Assembly (NCBI RefSeq): GCF_900116005.1
Contig: NZ_FOYI01000017.1
Location: 1-48,784 of the forward strand
Source of the DNA: Poseidonocella sedimentorum
GTDB lineage: Bacteria; Pseudomonadota; Alphaproteobacteria; Rhodobacterales; Rhodobacteraceae
Length of the DNA: 48,784 nucleotides
Reading direction: 5' to 3'
How positions within the stretch are numbered: position 1 is the first letter of the stretch; each line of letters begins with the position of its first letter. The notes under the pieces are model-generated. The model made no database searches and was not told the DNA's origin. It was given only the letters and a program-made list of their open reading frames with translations. Positions 7,854 to 17,497 of this stretch are shown piece after piece. A program made the position numbers and the translations under genes.

Positions 7854-8474
7854 TCAGGAGCTTGCGATATAGCGGTCGCGGCGGTGGTTGGTCAGGATGA
7901 TCACGTTAAGGATCACCGCGCCGAGCAGCGACCAAAGCACCGTGGCCAGCGGGAGCAGAAACAGCGCCAGGGTGAAGACGACGAGATCGAAGCCGAGCTG
8001 GACCTGTCCCGCGCGCAGTGTGGTGCGATCCTGTAGCCAGAGCGCGAGGATGCCCACGCCGCCCAGCGTCGCGCCATGGCGGAAGAGCACAAGCAGCCCG
8101 ACCCCGGCGGAGATCCCCGCAAGCACCGCCGCCGCGCCGGGATGCACGCCTGACAGGCTGAAGGCCCTCGGCATCAGCTCGACCAGCGCCGAGAGGAGCG
8201 CCACGGCGAGGAAGGTGCGCAGCGTGAAGCGCCAGCCGATCTGCAGGATGGCGAAGACATAGAACGGTAGGTTCAGCAGGAAGAAGACGAGGCCGAAGCT
8301 CAGCCCCGTGGGGTAGCTCGCCACGAGCGAGAGGCCCGCGATCTGGCCGGTGATGAGCTCGGCGGCTTGCAGGAACTGGACCGAAAGCGCGACCATGGTC
8401 ACGCCGGTCACAATGCCCTGCAGGTCTTCGAGCGTGGTGTGGCGATCGGTGGGCGCCTGGGGCAGGAATTGCAT
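7854..8474 (-). CDS. YitT-family membrane protein
   Basis: A 206-aa polytopic protein with about six hydrophobic segments. Recognisable YitT-family stretches are AELITGQIAGLSLVASY, LNLPFYVFAI, HPGAAAVLAGISAGVGLL, RHGATLGGVGIL and the C-terminal NVIILTNHRRDR. The frame is open further upstream, but the ATG at 8474 is chosen because residues before it are proline/arginine-rich and run through the icd terminator region. It is convergent with the HNH gene, with 2 bp between stops, and lies downstream of icd. The function of the family is not established. Confidence 0.85.
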   Translation of the reverse strand: MQFLPQAPTDRHTTLEDLQGIVTGVTMVALSVQFLQAAELITGQIAGLSLVASYPTGLSFGLVFFLLNLPFYVFAILQIGWRFTLRTFLAVALLSALVELMPRAFSLSGVHPGAAAVLAGISAGVGLLVLFRHGATLGGVGILALWLQDRTTLRAGQVQLGFDLVVFTLALFLLPLATVLWSLLGAVILNVIILTNHRRDRYIASS

Positions 8475-8500
8475 CGGTGATCTCGGCCTGAAAGAGGGGC

Positions 8501-8528
8501 GGCCGCGCGACCGTTTCGGCGCGCGGCC
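8501..8528 (-). terminator. GC-rich hairpin downstream of icd
   Basis: GGCCGCGCG (8501-8509) pairs with CGCGCGGCC (8520-8528), extended by CCG/CGG around a TTT loop. No clear T-run follows, so it may stabilise the icd 3' end or terminate with help. Confidence 0.5.
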
Positions 8529-8539
8529 CGAAGCGGGGC

Positions 8540-9754
8540 CTAGCCCGCCAGCGCCTTGTTGAGGTTTTCGTCGATCTTTTCGAGGAAGCCCATCGTGGTC
8601 AGCCAGCCCTGATCCGGCCCGACGAGCAGGGCGAGATCCTTGGTCATCGAGCCGCTCTCGACGGTCTCGATGATCACCCGCTCCAGCGTTTCGGCGAAGC
8701 TGGTCAGCGGGGCGTTGTCGTCGAGCTTGGCGCGGTGCTTGAGCGCGCCGGTCCAGGCGAAGATCGAGGCGATCGAGTTGGTCGAGGTGGCTTCGCCCTT
8801 CTGGTGCTGGCGGTAGTGGCGGGTCACGGTGCCGTGGGCCGCTTCGGCCTCCATCGTCTTGCCATCGGGCGTCAGGAGCTGCGAGGTCATGAGCCCGAGC
8901 GAGCCGAACCCTTGCGCGACCGTATCGGACTGCACGTCGCCATCGTAGTTCTTGCAGGCCCAGACAAACCCGCCATTCCACTTCAGCGCGCAGGCGACCA
9001 TGTCATCGATCAGCCGATGCTCGTACCAGATGCCCGCCGCCTTGAACTTGTCCGCGAACTCCTCCTCGTAGACCTTCTGGAACAGCTCCAGGAAGCGCCC
9101 GTCATATTGCTTGAGGATGGTGTTCTTGGTCGACAGATAGACCGGCCAGCCGATGGTGAGCCCGTAGTTCAGCGACGCCCGCGCGAAATCGAGGATCGAC
9201 TGGTCGAGGTTGTACATCGACATGAAGACACCGGAGGAGGGGGCGTCGAAGACTTCTTCCTCCATCACCGTGCCGTCCTCGCCGACGAATTTCATCGACA
9301 GCTTGCCCGGCCCGGGGAATTTCATGTCCGTCGCGCGGTACTGATCGCCATAGGCATGGCGCCCGACGACGATGGGCTGGGTCCAGCCGGGCACGAGGCG
9401 CGGCACGTTGCGGCAGATGATCGGCTTGCGAAAGACCACGCCGCCGAGGATGTTGCGGATCGTCCCGTTGGGCGAGCGCCACATCTTCTTGAGCCCGAAT
9501 TCCTCGACCCGCGCCTCATCGGGCGTGATGGTCGCGCATTTCACCGCGACGCCGACCTCCTTGGTCTTCTCGGCGGCGTCGATGGTGATCTGGTCCTCGG
9601 TCCGGTCGCGCTCCTCGATCCCCAGATCGTAGTAGAGCAGATCGATGTCGAGATAGGGGAGGATCAGCTTTTGCTTGATGAAATCCCACATGATGCGGGT
9701 CATCTCGTCGCCATCCATCTCGACGATGGGGTTGTCTACCTTGATCTTGGACAT
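8540..9754 (-). CDS. icd: isocitrate dehydrogenase (NADP+)
   Basis: A 404-aa TCA-cycle enzyme that decarboxylates isocitrate to 2-oxoglutarate in the cytoplasm. It is the eukaryote-like homodimeric type common in alphaproteobacteria. It begins [20 protein letters not shown] and has the substrate-binding [12 protein letters not shown], the catalytic region [12 protein letters not shown], the metal-binding [20 protein letters not shown] and the cofactor region [11 protein letters not shown]. Length is as expected. It starts at 9754 and appears monocistronic, ending at the hairpin at 8501-8528. Confidence 0.97.
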   Translation of the reverse strand: MSKIKVDNPIVEMDGDEMTRIMWDFIKQKLILPYLDIDLLYYDLGIEERDRTEDQITIDAAEKTKEVGVAVKCATITPDEARVEEFGLKKMWRSPNGTIRNILGGVVFRKPIICRNVPRLVPGWTQPIVVGRHAYGDQYRATDMKFPGPGKLSMKFVGEDGTVMEEEVFDAPSSGVFMSMYNLDQSILDFARASLNYGLTIGWPVYLSTKNTILKQYDGRFLELFQKVYEEEFADKFKAAGIWYEHRLIDDMVACALKWNGGFVWACKNYDGDVQSDTVAQGFGSLGLMTSQLLTPDGKTMEAEAAHGTVTRHYRQHQKGEATSTNSIASIFAWTGALKHRAKLDDNAPLTSFAETLERVIIETVESGSMTKDLALLVGPDQGWLTTMGFLEKIDENLNKALAG

Positions 9755-10067
9755 CGAAGAGGCTCCTGTCGCCTGTCACCGGGGGCTGTTGCTCTGGTCT
9801 TAGCGGATGCGGCAGGTGGGGTGAAGCGGCTTGCGGCGCGTTTGGGCGGGCAATGTGGAACCGGCGCGTGAGCGGGCAGGCGCGTTCACACACGTCGCGT
9901 TTTGTCGCATAAAATTCACGCGATTTCCGAGCGTTTCGTTTTGACGTTGGGTCACGAAGCGGTTAATTGAATTTTTACTTTTAAAACCGGTTTGGGCCGA
10001 TATACCGAGCGCGTTATGTCTGTGATCCGGCCATGCGGATTTGGTTTATCTCCTGGGGAGCAAGTTT
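9755..10067. other. 313-bp intergenic region between divergent icd and the choice-of-anchor A gene
   Basis: No gene seen. The right half is AT-rich and contains the perfect palindrome AAACCGGTTT (9984-9993), a TTGACG box (9941-9946) without a convincing -10 partner, and TATACC at 10001-10006. Promoters for both neighbours must lie here, but I cannot place them firmly. Confidence 0.5.
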
Positions 10068-10979
10068 ATGAAGTCACTGTTTTTCGCCGCGGCGCTCGCC
10101 GTTTCCGGGGCCGCTGCGCAGGCAGCCACGCTGAGCGCCTCCGAGACGCTTGAGCAGTTCGTTCTTGTCACCGAGGGCGATCTGACCGGCAACAGCGTTC
10201 ACGTTCATGGCCGCTCGCTGATCGGCGGCGACCTGAGCACCGACAACTGGTCGGATTTCTTCAACGTCAATGCCGATGAATGGCCGAAAATCGGCGCGTC
10301 GGTTTTTGCCGAGCTGATCGTGGCCGGCAACGCCACCAGCAGCTTTAACGTCAACCAAGGCGGTGATCTCGCCGTCGCGGGGGCGATCAGCGGCACATTC
10401 AACCTCAATGATGGCGGCAGCCAGGTCGCGTTTGACGCTCCGGAAAACTACTGGATCCAGATGGAAGCCATGTCGGCGGATCTCTCCGCCGCAGCAGCAA
10501 GCGCCTCTGCGATCACGCTGGTGAAGAACGCCGAGAACAAGCTCGCGATCAATGCCGGAGGTGTCTACACCATCTCCGCAACCGAGCTTGCGGGCGTGGG
10601 CGGGATTTCCTACGGGTTCGCCCCGGACGAGACCGTGATCATCAACGTGACCGGGGATGCCGCGGTGCTGAGCGCCAACATGGAAGGCACTGACAAGGGT
10701 CTGGCGCAGAACGTGATCTGGAACTTCGAGAGCACCAATACGGTCACGCTCAACGCCTCGATCTTCGGCACGGTTGTGGCCACCGATGCGAAAGTCACGT
10801 TCCATAGCGATATCGAAGGCTCGCTGATCGCGTCGCTTGTGGATGCGAATGCGCAGATCCACGTGCAGACTTTCCTCGGCGAGTTGCCCGAAATCGGGCA
10901 GGTTCCTCTGCCCGCGGCGCTGCCGTTGCTGCTGGCCGGGCTTGGGGTCTTTGGAGCCGTCGCGCGCCGCAAGAGCTGA
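10068..10979 (+). CDS. choice-of-anchor A family surface protein with VPLPA-type C-terminal sorting signal
   Basis: A 303-aa exported protein. It has a signal peptide MKSLFFAAALAVSGAAAQAA (cleavage near residues 19-20) and an aspartate/asparagine-rich beta-type body. The segments GNSVHVHGRSLIGGDL and FVVATDAKVTF-like repeats are typical of choice-of-anchor A proteins. The C-terminal tripartite signal (279-303) is VPLPA, then a hydrophobic helix, then ARRKS. By family knowledge such tails are recognised by an exosortase-type system, and none is encoded here. The ATG at 10068 is chosen because GGGGAG precedes it and it gives the clean signal peptide. It is a single-gene unit ending at a terminator. 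Its role, perhaps an extracellular matrix or surface component, is inference. Confidence 0.85.
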   Translation: MKSLFFAAALAVSGAAAQAATLSASETLEQFVLVTEGDLTGNSVHVHGRSLIGGDLSTDNWSDFFNVNADEWPKIGASVFAELIVAGNATSSFNVNQGGDLAVAGAISGTFNLNDGGSQVAFDAPENYWIQMEAMSADLSAAAASASAITLVKNAENKLAINAGGVYTISATELAGVGGISYGFAPDETVIINVTGDAAVLSANMEGTDKGLAQNVIWNFESTNTVTLNASIFGTVVATDAKVTFHSDIEGSLIASLVDANAQIHVQTFLGELPEIGQVPLPAALPLLLAGLGVFGAVARRKS

Positions 10980-11033
10980 CCCCCGCGTCTGCGCCGGGCG
11001 CCCTCCGCGCCCGCGCCGCATCGAGACACAGTC

Positions 11034-11067
11034 AAAACGGTCCGCGCACTGCGCCGGGCCGTTTTTT
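11034..11067 (+). terminator. Rho-independent terminator of the choice-of-anchor A gene
   Basis: AAAACGG...CCG...CGCA pairs with TGCG-C-CGG-GCCGTTTT (one G-T pair, one bulge), followed by a T-run ending at 11067. It lies 55 bp after the stop codon. Confidence 0.8.
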
Positions 11068-11094
11068 CGTCTGTGGCACCGGGTGCGGAAATGA

Positions 11095-11126
11095 CAAAAG
11101 AAAAGCGCCGCTCGGGAGCGGCGCTT
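11095..11126 (-). terminator. Rho-independent terminator of the alpha/beta hydrolase gene
   Basis: AAGCGCCGCTC (11103-11113) and GAGCGGCGCTT (11116-11126) form an 11-bp perfect stem. On the minus strand it is followed by TTTTCTTTTG. It sits 27 bp after the hydrolase stop codon. Confidence 0.8.
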
Positions 11127-11153
11127 GGCGTATTCTCAAAGGGCTTGGTCGCC

Positions 11154-11807
11154 TCAGCGCGAGGATTCGGTCAGCCGCCGTTTGACGTAGCCGGTGACCG
11201 TGTCGATCATCTGGTCCATGTGATCGTCCTCGAAGAAATGGCCCGCGCCTTCGACTTCCTCATGCGTGATCGTGATGCCCTTCTGCTCGTGCAGCTTGCT
11301 GACGAGCGAGCGCGTATCGGCCGGCGGCGCGACGCGGTCGGCGGTGCCGTTGATCATCAAGCCCGAGGACGGGCAGGGCGCGAGGAAGGAGAAATCGTAC
11401 ATGTTTGCCGGTGGCGAGACGGAGACGAATCCGGTGATCTCGGGGCGGCGCATCAGCAGTTGCATGCCGATCCAGGCGCCGAACGAAAACCCGGCGACCC
11501 AGCAATGCTTGGAGCTTGCGTTGAGCGATTGCAGATAGTCGAGCGCGGAGGCGGCATCGGACAGCTCGCCCACGCCCTGATCATACTCGCCCTGACTGCG
11601 CCCCACGCCGCGGAAATTGAACCGCAGCACGGTGAAGCCCATGTTGTAAAAAGCATAATGCAGGTTGTAGACGATCTTGTTGTTCATCGTCCCGCCGAAC
11701 TGCGGGTGCGGGTGAAGCACGATCGCGATCGGCGCATCGTTGTCTTTCTGGGGGTGGTATCGGCCTTCAAGACGTCCTTCGGGACCGGGAAAAATGACCT
11801 CGGGCAT
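11154..11807 (-). CDS. alpha/beta hydrolase, suf-adjacent
   Basis: A 217-aa cytoplasmic serine hydrolase. Features are LHPHPQFGGTMNNKIV (31-46), the strand-turn FNFRGVGRSQGEYD, the nucleophile elbow GFSFGA with Ser108, Asp157 in NGTADRVAPP and His190 in GAGHFF. The triad is complete and there is no export signal. The HPHPxxGG-MNN motif marks a widespread proteobacterial subfamily of unknown substrate. It diverges from iscR with a 169-bp spacer, so its promoter shares the region carrying the suf operator. A link with iron-sulfur metabolism is therefore possible but unproven. Confidence 0.88.
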   Translation of the reverse strand: MPEVIFPGPEGRLEGRYHPQKDNDAPIAIVLHPHPQFGGTMNNKIVYNLHYAFYNMGFTVLRFNFRGVGRSQGEYDQGVGELSDAASALDYLQSLNASSKHCWVAGFSFGAWIGMQLLMRRPEITGFVSVSPPANMYDFSFLAPCPSSGLMINGTADRVAPPADTRSLVSKLHEQKGITITHEEVEGAGHFFEDDHMDQMIDTVTGYVKRRLTESSR

Positions 11808-11844
11808 TGGTCTTCGATTTCTCCTCGTAACGGTCCGGCGTTTC

Positions 11845-11873
11845 TTGACGGGTTCCGACCGTTAAATTAGAAT
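11845..11873 (+). promoter_or_regulatory. predicted main promoter of the isc-suf operon
   Basis: TTGACG (11845-11850), a 17-bp spacer and TAGAAT (11868-11873) each match the sigma70 consensus at five of six positions. The start of transcription would fall near 11880, about 97 bp before iscR. The -10 box lies inside the palindrome at 11867-11881. Confidence 0.65.
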
Positions 11874-11881
11874 ATTTCTAA
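11867..11881 (+). promoter_or_regulatory. Irr/ICE-like operator overlapping the suf promoter -10
   Basis: TTAGAATATTTCTAA is a perfect inverted repeat, TTAGAA-N3-TTCTAA. From memory this matches the half-sites described for the iron-response regulator Irr (ICE box) in alphaproteobacteria. Its overlap with the -10 element suggests repression by steric block. The regulator gene is not in the window, and IscR itself could bind nearby. Confidence 0.65.
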
Positions 11882-11976
11882 AACCCCTGCGGCTGCGCGC
11901 GGTGCAGGGTCCGTGGGGTGTACGCATTCCCGTTAACAAGGTCAACGGTCCAAAGCTGGCCGGAAGGGAGACGCCG

Positions 11977-12432
11977 ATGAAACTGTCGACGAAAGGCCGC
12001 TACGCGATGGTCGCGCTGACCGATCTGGCCCTGCAACCGGGGGACAAGCTGGTCTCACTGGGCGAGGTCGCCAAGCGCCAGAACATTTCGCTGCCCTATC
12101 TGGAGCAGCTCTTCGTGAAACTGCGCCGGGCCGAGTTGGTCGAGTCGGTGCGCGGCCCTGGCGGCGGCTATCGGCTTGCCCGGCCGGCGAGCGATATCAG
12201 CATCGTTGATGTCCTCACGGCGGTCGACGAGACGGTCTCGGCCATGCACACCGGGGCGGGCGCCAAGGGCGCGAGTTCGGGCAGCCGGGCTCAGAGTCTG
12301 ACCAACCGACTTTGGGAGAGCTTGTCGGCCAATGTCTATGTCTTCCTGCATACGACCAAGCTGTCGGACATCGTGAAGAACGATCTGGCCCCGTGTCCGG
12401 CGGTGCCGAACCTCTTTGAGGTGGTGGACTGA
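11977..12432 (+). CDS. iscR: Rrf2-family regulator IscR
   Basis: A 151-aa transcription regulator of iron-sulfur cluster genes. The N-terminus MKLSTKGRYAMVALTDLAL and the winged helix (SLGEVAKRQNISLPYLEQLF, then VRGPGGGYRLARP) are classic Rrf2. Unlike E. coli IscR, which has three clustered cysteines, this protein has only one, Cys140 in APCPAV. That agrees with the unusual single-cysteine IscR described from Rhodobacter. The start is the ATG at 11977 with AAGGGAG upstream. It is the first gene of the suf operon, ending 5 bp before the desulfurase start, so it is expected to control its own operon. Confidence 0.92.
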   Translation: MKLSTKGRYAMVALTDLALQPGDKLVSLGEVAKRQNISLPYLEQLFVKLRRAELVESVRGPGGGYRLARPASDISIVDVLTAVDETVSAMHTGAGAKGASSGSRAQSLTNRLWESLSANVYVFLHTTKLSDIVKNDLAPCPAVPNLFEVVD

Positions 12433-12437
12433 CGCCC

Positions 12438-13502
12438 ATGGGTTTGGCCGCGCCGGGCGCGTCACGCGTCTATCTCGATTATAACGCAACCGCGCCGCTG
12501 CGACCGGAGGCGCGCGCCGCGATGATTGCGGCGATGGATGTGGCCGGCAACCCGTCCTCGGTGCATGCCGAGGGGCGGGCGGCCAAATCGATGATCGAAA
12601 AGGCCCGGGCGCAGGTTGCGGCCGCGTTCGGCGCGGATGGCGCCGAGATCGTGTTCACGTCCGGCGCGACCGAGGCGGCGGCGCTGGCCTGCGCGGGGCG
12701 GGGCTTGCGCGGCGCGGCGATCGAGCATGACGCGGTTGCGGCCTGGGTGTCGGCTGATTTGCCGGTGAATGCGCAGGGCGCGGTGACTGTGGCGGAGCCG
12801 TCGCAATCGGCCCTGCAACTGGCCAATTCGGAGACCGGCATCCTGCAGGATCTCCCCGACGGGATCGCGGTCAGCGATATGACTCAGGCCTTCGGCAAGA
12901 TCCCTCTCGCGTTCAACTGGTCCGGCGCGAAAATGGCGCTTATCTCGGCCCACAAGCTCGGCGGGCCCAAGGGAATCGGCGCGCTGGTCTTTCCCCGCGG
13001 GACCGATATCGCCGCCCAGATCAAGGGCGGCGGGCAGGAAATGGGCCGCCGGTCGGGCACCGAGAGCACCATCGCCATCGTCGGCTTTGGCGCGGCGGCC
13101 GAGGCGGCGGCGCGCGATCTGGCGGATGGGGTGTGGGATCGGGTTGCAAAACTTAGAAATATTCTAGAAAAGGCCATTGAGACGGTTTCGCAAGAAACTA
13201 TTTTAGTAGGCAAAGAGGCCGGACGGTTGCCCAACACCACCTGCATGATCACGCCCGGTTGGAAGGGCGAGACGCAGGTGATGCAAATGGACCTGGCCGG
13301 GTTTGCCATTTCGGCGGGCAGCGCCTGTTCGAGCGGCAAGGTCAAGGCCAGCCGGGTGCTCGGCGCCATGGGCTTTGACGAGGGCGCGGCGGCTTCGGCC
13401 ATTCGCGTCTCGCTCGGGCCCGAGACCCGCGAAGAGGATGTGCTGCGCTTCGTCGAAACGTGGCAGGCAAAACTGGAACGACACCGCGCCCGCGCGGCGT
13501 GA
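12438..13502 (+). CDS. cysteine desulfurase, IscS/NifS-like
   Basis: A 354-aa PLP enzyme that takes sulfur from L-cysteine and passes it on as persulfide. Seen: N-terminal VYLDYNATAPLRPEA, SGATEAAAL, the PLP-contacting SDMTQAFGKIP (Asp147, Gln150), the Schiff-base Lys173 in HKLGGPKGIGAL, GRRSGTES and the active Cys297 in SAGSACSSGK. It is shorter than E. coli IscS (404 aa) and carries a less common middle segment, as do desulfurases at the head of alphaproteobacterial suf operons. An AT-rich patch inside the gene (about 13147-13207) holds a second Irr-like box and a possible promoter. A dedicated SufS is encoded at the operon's other end. Confidence 0.92.
   Translation: MGLAAPGASRVYLDYNATAPLRPEARAAMIAAMDVAGNPSSVHAEGRAAKSMIEKARAQVAAAFGADGAEIVFTSGATEAAALACAGRGLRGAAIEHDAVAAWVSADLPVNAQGAVTVAEPSQSALQLANSETGILQDLPDGIAVSDMTQAFGKIPLAFNWSGAKMALISAHKLGGPKGIGALVFPRGTDIAAQIKGGGQEMGRRSGTESTIAIVGFGAAAEAAARDLADGVWDRVAKLRNILEKAIETVSQETILVGKEAGRLPNTTCMITPGWKGETQVMQMDLAGFAISAGSACSSGKVKASRVLGAMGFDEGAAASAIRVSLGPETREEDVLRFVETWQAKLERHRARAA
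13153..13167 (+). promoter_or_regulatory. second, imperfect Irr-like box inside the desulfurase gene
   Basis: TTAGAAATATTCTAG differs from TTAGAA-N3-TTCTAA by one base. It lies in an AT-rich patch of an otherwise GC-rich gene, 354 bp before sufB, and just upstream of the promoter-like pair at 13177-13204. Confidence 0.5.
13177..13204 (+). promoter_or_regulatory. possible intragenic promoter for sufB and downstream genes
   Basis: TTGAGA (13177-13182) and TATTTT (13199-13204) are spaced by 16 bp and match the consensus at five and four of six positions. The placement upstream of sufB and next to the Irr-like box makes regulation of sufBCDS separately from iscR plausible. Inference only. Confidence 0.4.
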
Positions 13503-13520
13503 GAGTGAAGGAGAGAGACC

Positions 13521-15044
<1,524 letters not shown>

Positions 15045-15097
15045 GGCCAGCCGTCCGGCGCTTTGAGATGACGATGAACCCCTGGGGGAAGACGGAC

Positions 15098-15409
15098 ATG
15101 ATCGTGACGACAACACCCTCCGTCGAGGGCTACCAGATCGCGGAGTACAAGGGCATCGTCGTGGGCGAGGCCATCCTCGGCGCGAATGTCTTCCGCGACC
15201 TGTTCGCGGGCATCACCGATATCATCGGCGGCCGGTCCGGGGCCTATGAGCAATCGCTCGGCGAGGCGCGGGACACCGCACTGCGCGAGTTGGAGGAACG
15301 GGCCGCCGCCCTTGGGGCGACCGCGGTCGTGGGTGTCGATCTCGACTACGAGGTCATCAACAACATGCTGATGGTGAGCGCCTCGGGCACCGCCGTCATA
15401 CTGGGATAA
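15098..15409 (+). CDS. YbjQ-family (UPF0145) protein within the suf operon
   Basis: A 103-aa small protein. The start [20 protein letters not shown] and the following GVVGEAILG-like turn, the amphipathic helix [19 protein letters not shown] and the end [20 protein letters not shown] match the YbjQ/UPF0145 family, whose members form pentamers. I take the ATG at 15098 (GGGGGAA upstream) rather than the ATG at 15068. It sits between sufB and sufC in the same direction, an arrangement I associate with Rhodobacterales. The biochemical role is unknown; a metal- or cluster-linked role is only suggested by position. Confidence 0.85.
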   Translation: MIVTTTPSVEGYQIAEYKGIVVGEAILGANVFRDLFAGITDIIGGRSGAYEQSLGEARDTALRELEERAAALGATAVVGVDLDYEVINNMLMVSASGTAVILG

Positions 15410-15445
15410 ACCGCGCCGGTCGCGGACAGATGGGAAACGGAAAAA

Positions 15446-16201
15446 ATGCTGGAAATCAAAAACCTGCACGTCAAACTTGAAGAAGAGGATAAAGTGATCC
15501 TCAAGGGCGTCGATCTGACCGTCGAGGCCGGCAAGGTGCATGCGATCATGGGGCCGAACGGGTCCGGCAAATCGACGCTGTCTTACGTCCTCTCCGGCAA
15601 GGACGGCTATGAGGTGACCGATGGCGCGGCCACGCTCGAGGGCGAGGACGTGCTTGAGATGGAGCCTGAAGAGCGCGCGGCGGCAGGGATCTTCCTTGCG
15701 TTCCAATACCCGGTGGAGATCCCCGGCGTCGGCAACATGACCTTCTTGCGCACCGCGGTGAACGCACAGCGCAAGGCGCGCGGCGAAGAAGAGATCAGCG
15801 CGGCGGATTTCCTCAAGCTGGTGCGCGAAAAGGCCAAGAGCCTCAAGATCGACGCCGAGATGCTCAAGCGCCCGGTCAATGTCGGCTTTTCGGGCGGTGA
15901 GAAAAAGCGCAACGAAATCCTGCAGATGGCCGTGCTCGAGCCGAAAATGTGCATCCTTGACGAGACCGACAGCGGGCTCGATGTGGACGCGATGAAGCTG
16001 GTGGCTGAAGGCGTGAACGCGCTGCGCGACGAAGGCCGGGCCTTCCTCGTCATCACCCACTACCAGCGTCTGCTCGATCACATCAAACCCGACGTGGTCC
16101 ACATCATGGCCGATGGCCGTATCGTGAAGACGGGCGGGCCGGAGCTTGCGCTCGAGGTCGAGCAGAACGGCTACGCGGGAATTCTGGGGGAGGTGGCCTG
16201 A
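15446..16201 (+). CDS. sufC: Fe-S assembly ATPase SufC
   Basis: A 251-aa ABC-type ATPase, soluble despite the ABC fold, that powers conformational change of the SufB-SufD scaffold. Seen: Walker A GPNGSGKST (36-44), Q-loop FLAFQYPVEIPG, signature FSGGEKKR (148-155), Walker B MCILDETDSGLD (about 168-179) and the switch His in VITHYQRLL. Length is typical. Its stop overlaps the sufD start by one base (TGATG), so the two subunits are translationally coupled. Confidence 0.97.
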   Translation: MLEIKNLHVKLEEEDKVILKGVDLTVEAGKVHAIMGPNGSGKSTLSYVLSGKDGYEVTDGAATLEGEDVLEMEPEERAAAGIFLAFQYPVEIPGVGNMTFLRTAVNAQRKARGEEEISAADFLKLVREKAKSLKIDAEMLKRPVNVGFSGGEKKRNEILQMAVLEPKMCILDETDSGLDVDAMKLVAEGVNALRDEGRAFLVITHYQRLLDHIKPDVVHIMADGRIVKTGGPELALEVEQNGYAGILGEVA

Positions 16202-17487
16202 TGGCTCTGCCGCAACTCAAACAGGACACGACCGAGGCGCGTCTCGCGGGGCTGACCCGCCCCGAGGGCGCGGGCTGGCTCACCTCGGCGCGGGCCGCGG
16301 CGGAGGCGCGCGTGCGCGCCATGGGCCTGCCGGGTCGCCGCGACGAATATTGGAAATACACCCGCCCCGACACGCTCACCGCGCCTGTCGCGCCGAAAGC
16401 GGCCACGTTCGAGAGCGGCGAGACGCCACTTTTTGATGCGATCGACAGGCTGCGGGTCGTCTTCGTCGATGGTGTGTTTTCTGCCGAAGAAAGCGATAAC
16501 ATCGCGCTGGAAGGTATTGAAATCGAGCGGCTTTCCGATGCCGCCGGGCGGGACATCCATTGGGCCAAGGATCTCTATGGCGCGCTGGAAACTGCCGGTC
16601 AGGATCCGGTGGAGCGCCCGCTCGCCGCGCTCAACACCGGTTTCGCGACCGACGGCGTGGTGATCCGCGTGACGGGCAGGCCGATCCGCCCGGTCAATAT
16701 CGTCTACCTGCACCGTGACGACAGCTCCGACGCGATGCTCCACCACGTGATCCGCGTGGAAGAGGGCGCGTCGCTCACGCTGTTGGAAAACGGCCCGGCT
16801 GCCGCGCGTCTCAATGTCGTCACCGAGGTGGATGTGGCCGACACCGGCGCGTTTCACCATGTTCGCACCATGGGGCGCGACCATGAGCGCCGCGCCGCCA
16901 CCCATATTTTCGGGCGTCTGGGCCGGGAGGCCACCTTCAAGTCTTTCACCGCGACCATGAACGGACAGCTCACGCGCAACGAATGCGTGCTGGAGCTGAT
17001 CGGCGACGACGCGATTGCCCATGTGGCGGGTGTCTGTGTCGGCGACGGCGATTTTCACCATGACGACACGGTCTTCATCACCCATGACGCGGTGAATTGC
17101 GAAAGCCGTCAGGTCTTCAAGAAAGTGCTGCGCAACGGCGCGACGGGCGTTTTCCAGGGCAAGATCCTCGTGAAGGACGGCGCGCAAAAGACTGATGGGT
17201 ATCAGATTTCCCAGTCGCTCCTGCTCGATGAAGACAGCCAGTTCCTCGCCAAGCCCGAGCTTGAGATCTATGCCGATGACGTGGCCTGCTCGCACGGCTC
17301 GACCTCGGGGGCGATCGACGAGACCGCGCTCTTTTACCTGCGCTCGCGCGGGGTGGCACAGGCCGAGGCGACCGATCTTCTGACGCTGGCCTTCCTTGCC
17401 GAAGCGGTTGAGGAAATCGAGGACGAGGCGCTCCGCGACGAGATCGTCAACCGGCTCGAGCACTGGCTCCTGCGCCGGCGCGGCTGA
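16201..17487 (+). CDS. sufD: Fe-S scaffold complex subunit SufD
   Basis: A 428-aa partner of SufB. The N-terminal helical part includes GLPGRRDEYWKYTRPD, a motif shared by SufD proteins. The beta-helix core is followed by the C-terminal ADDVACSHGSTSGAIDE, which carries the conserved Cys/His pair used in cluster assembly, and by LRSRGVAQAEATDLL. Length is typical. It starts at the last base of sufC. The next gene starts 10 bp later, continuing the operon. Confidence 0.96.
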   Translation: MALPQLKQDTTEARLAGLTRPEGAGWLTSARAAAEARVRAMGLPGRRDEYWKYTRPDTLTAPVAPKAATFESGETPLFDAIDRLRVVFVDGVFSAEESDNIALEGIEIERLSDAAGRDIHWAKDLYGALETAGQDPVERPLAALNTGFATDGVVIRVTGRPIRPVNIVYLHRDDSSDAMLHHVIRVEEGASLTLLENGPAAARLNVVTEVDVADTGAFHHVRTMGRDHERRAATHIFGRLGREATFKSFTATMNGQLTRNECVLELIGDDAIAHVAGVCVGDGDFHHDDTVFITHDAVNCESRQVFKKVLRNGATGVFQGKILVKDGAQKTDGYQISQSLLLDEDSQFLAKPELEIYADDVACSHGSTSGAIDETALFYLRSRGVAQAEATDLLTLAFLAEAVEEIEDEALRDEIVNRLEHWLLRRRG

Positions 17488-17497
17488 GGGGCCGGCC

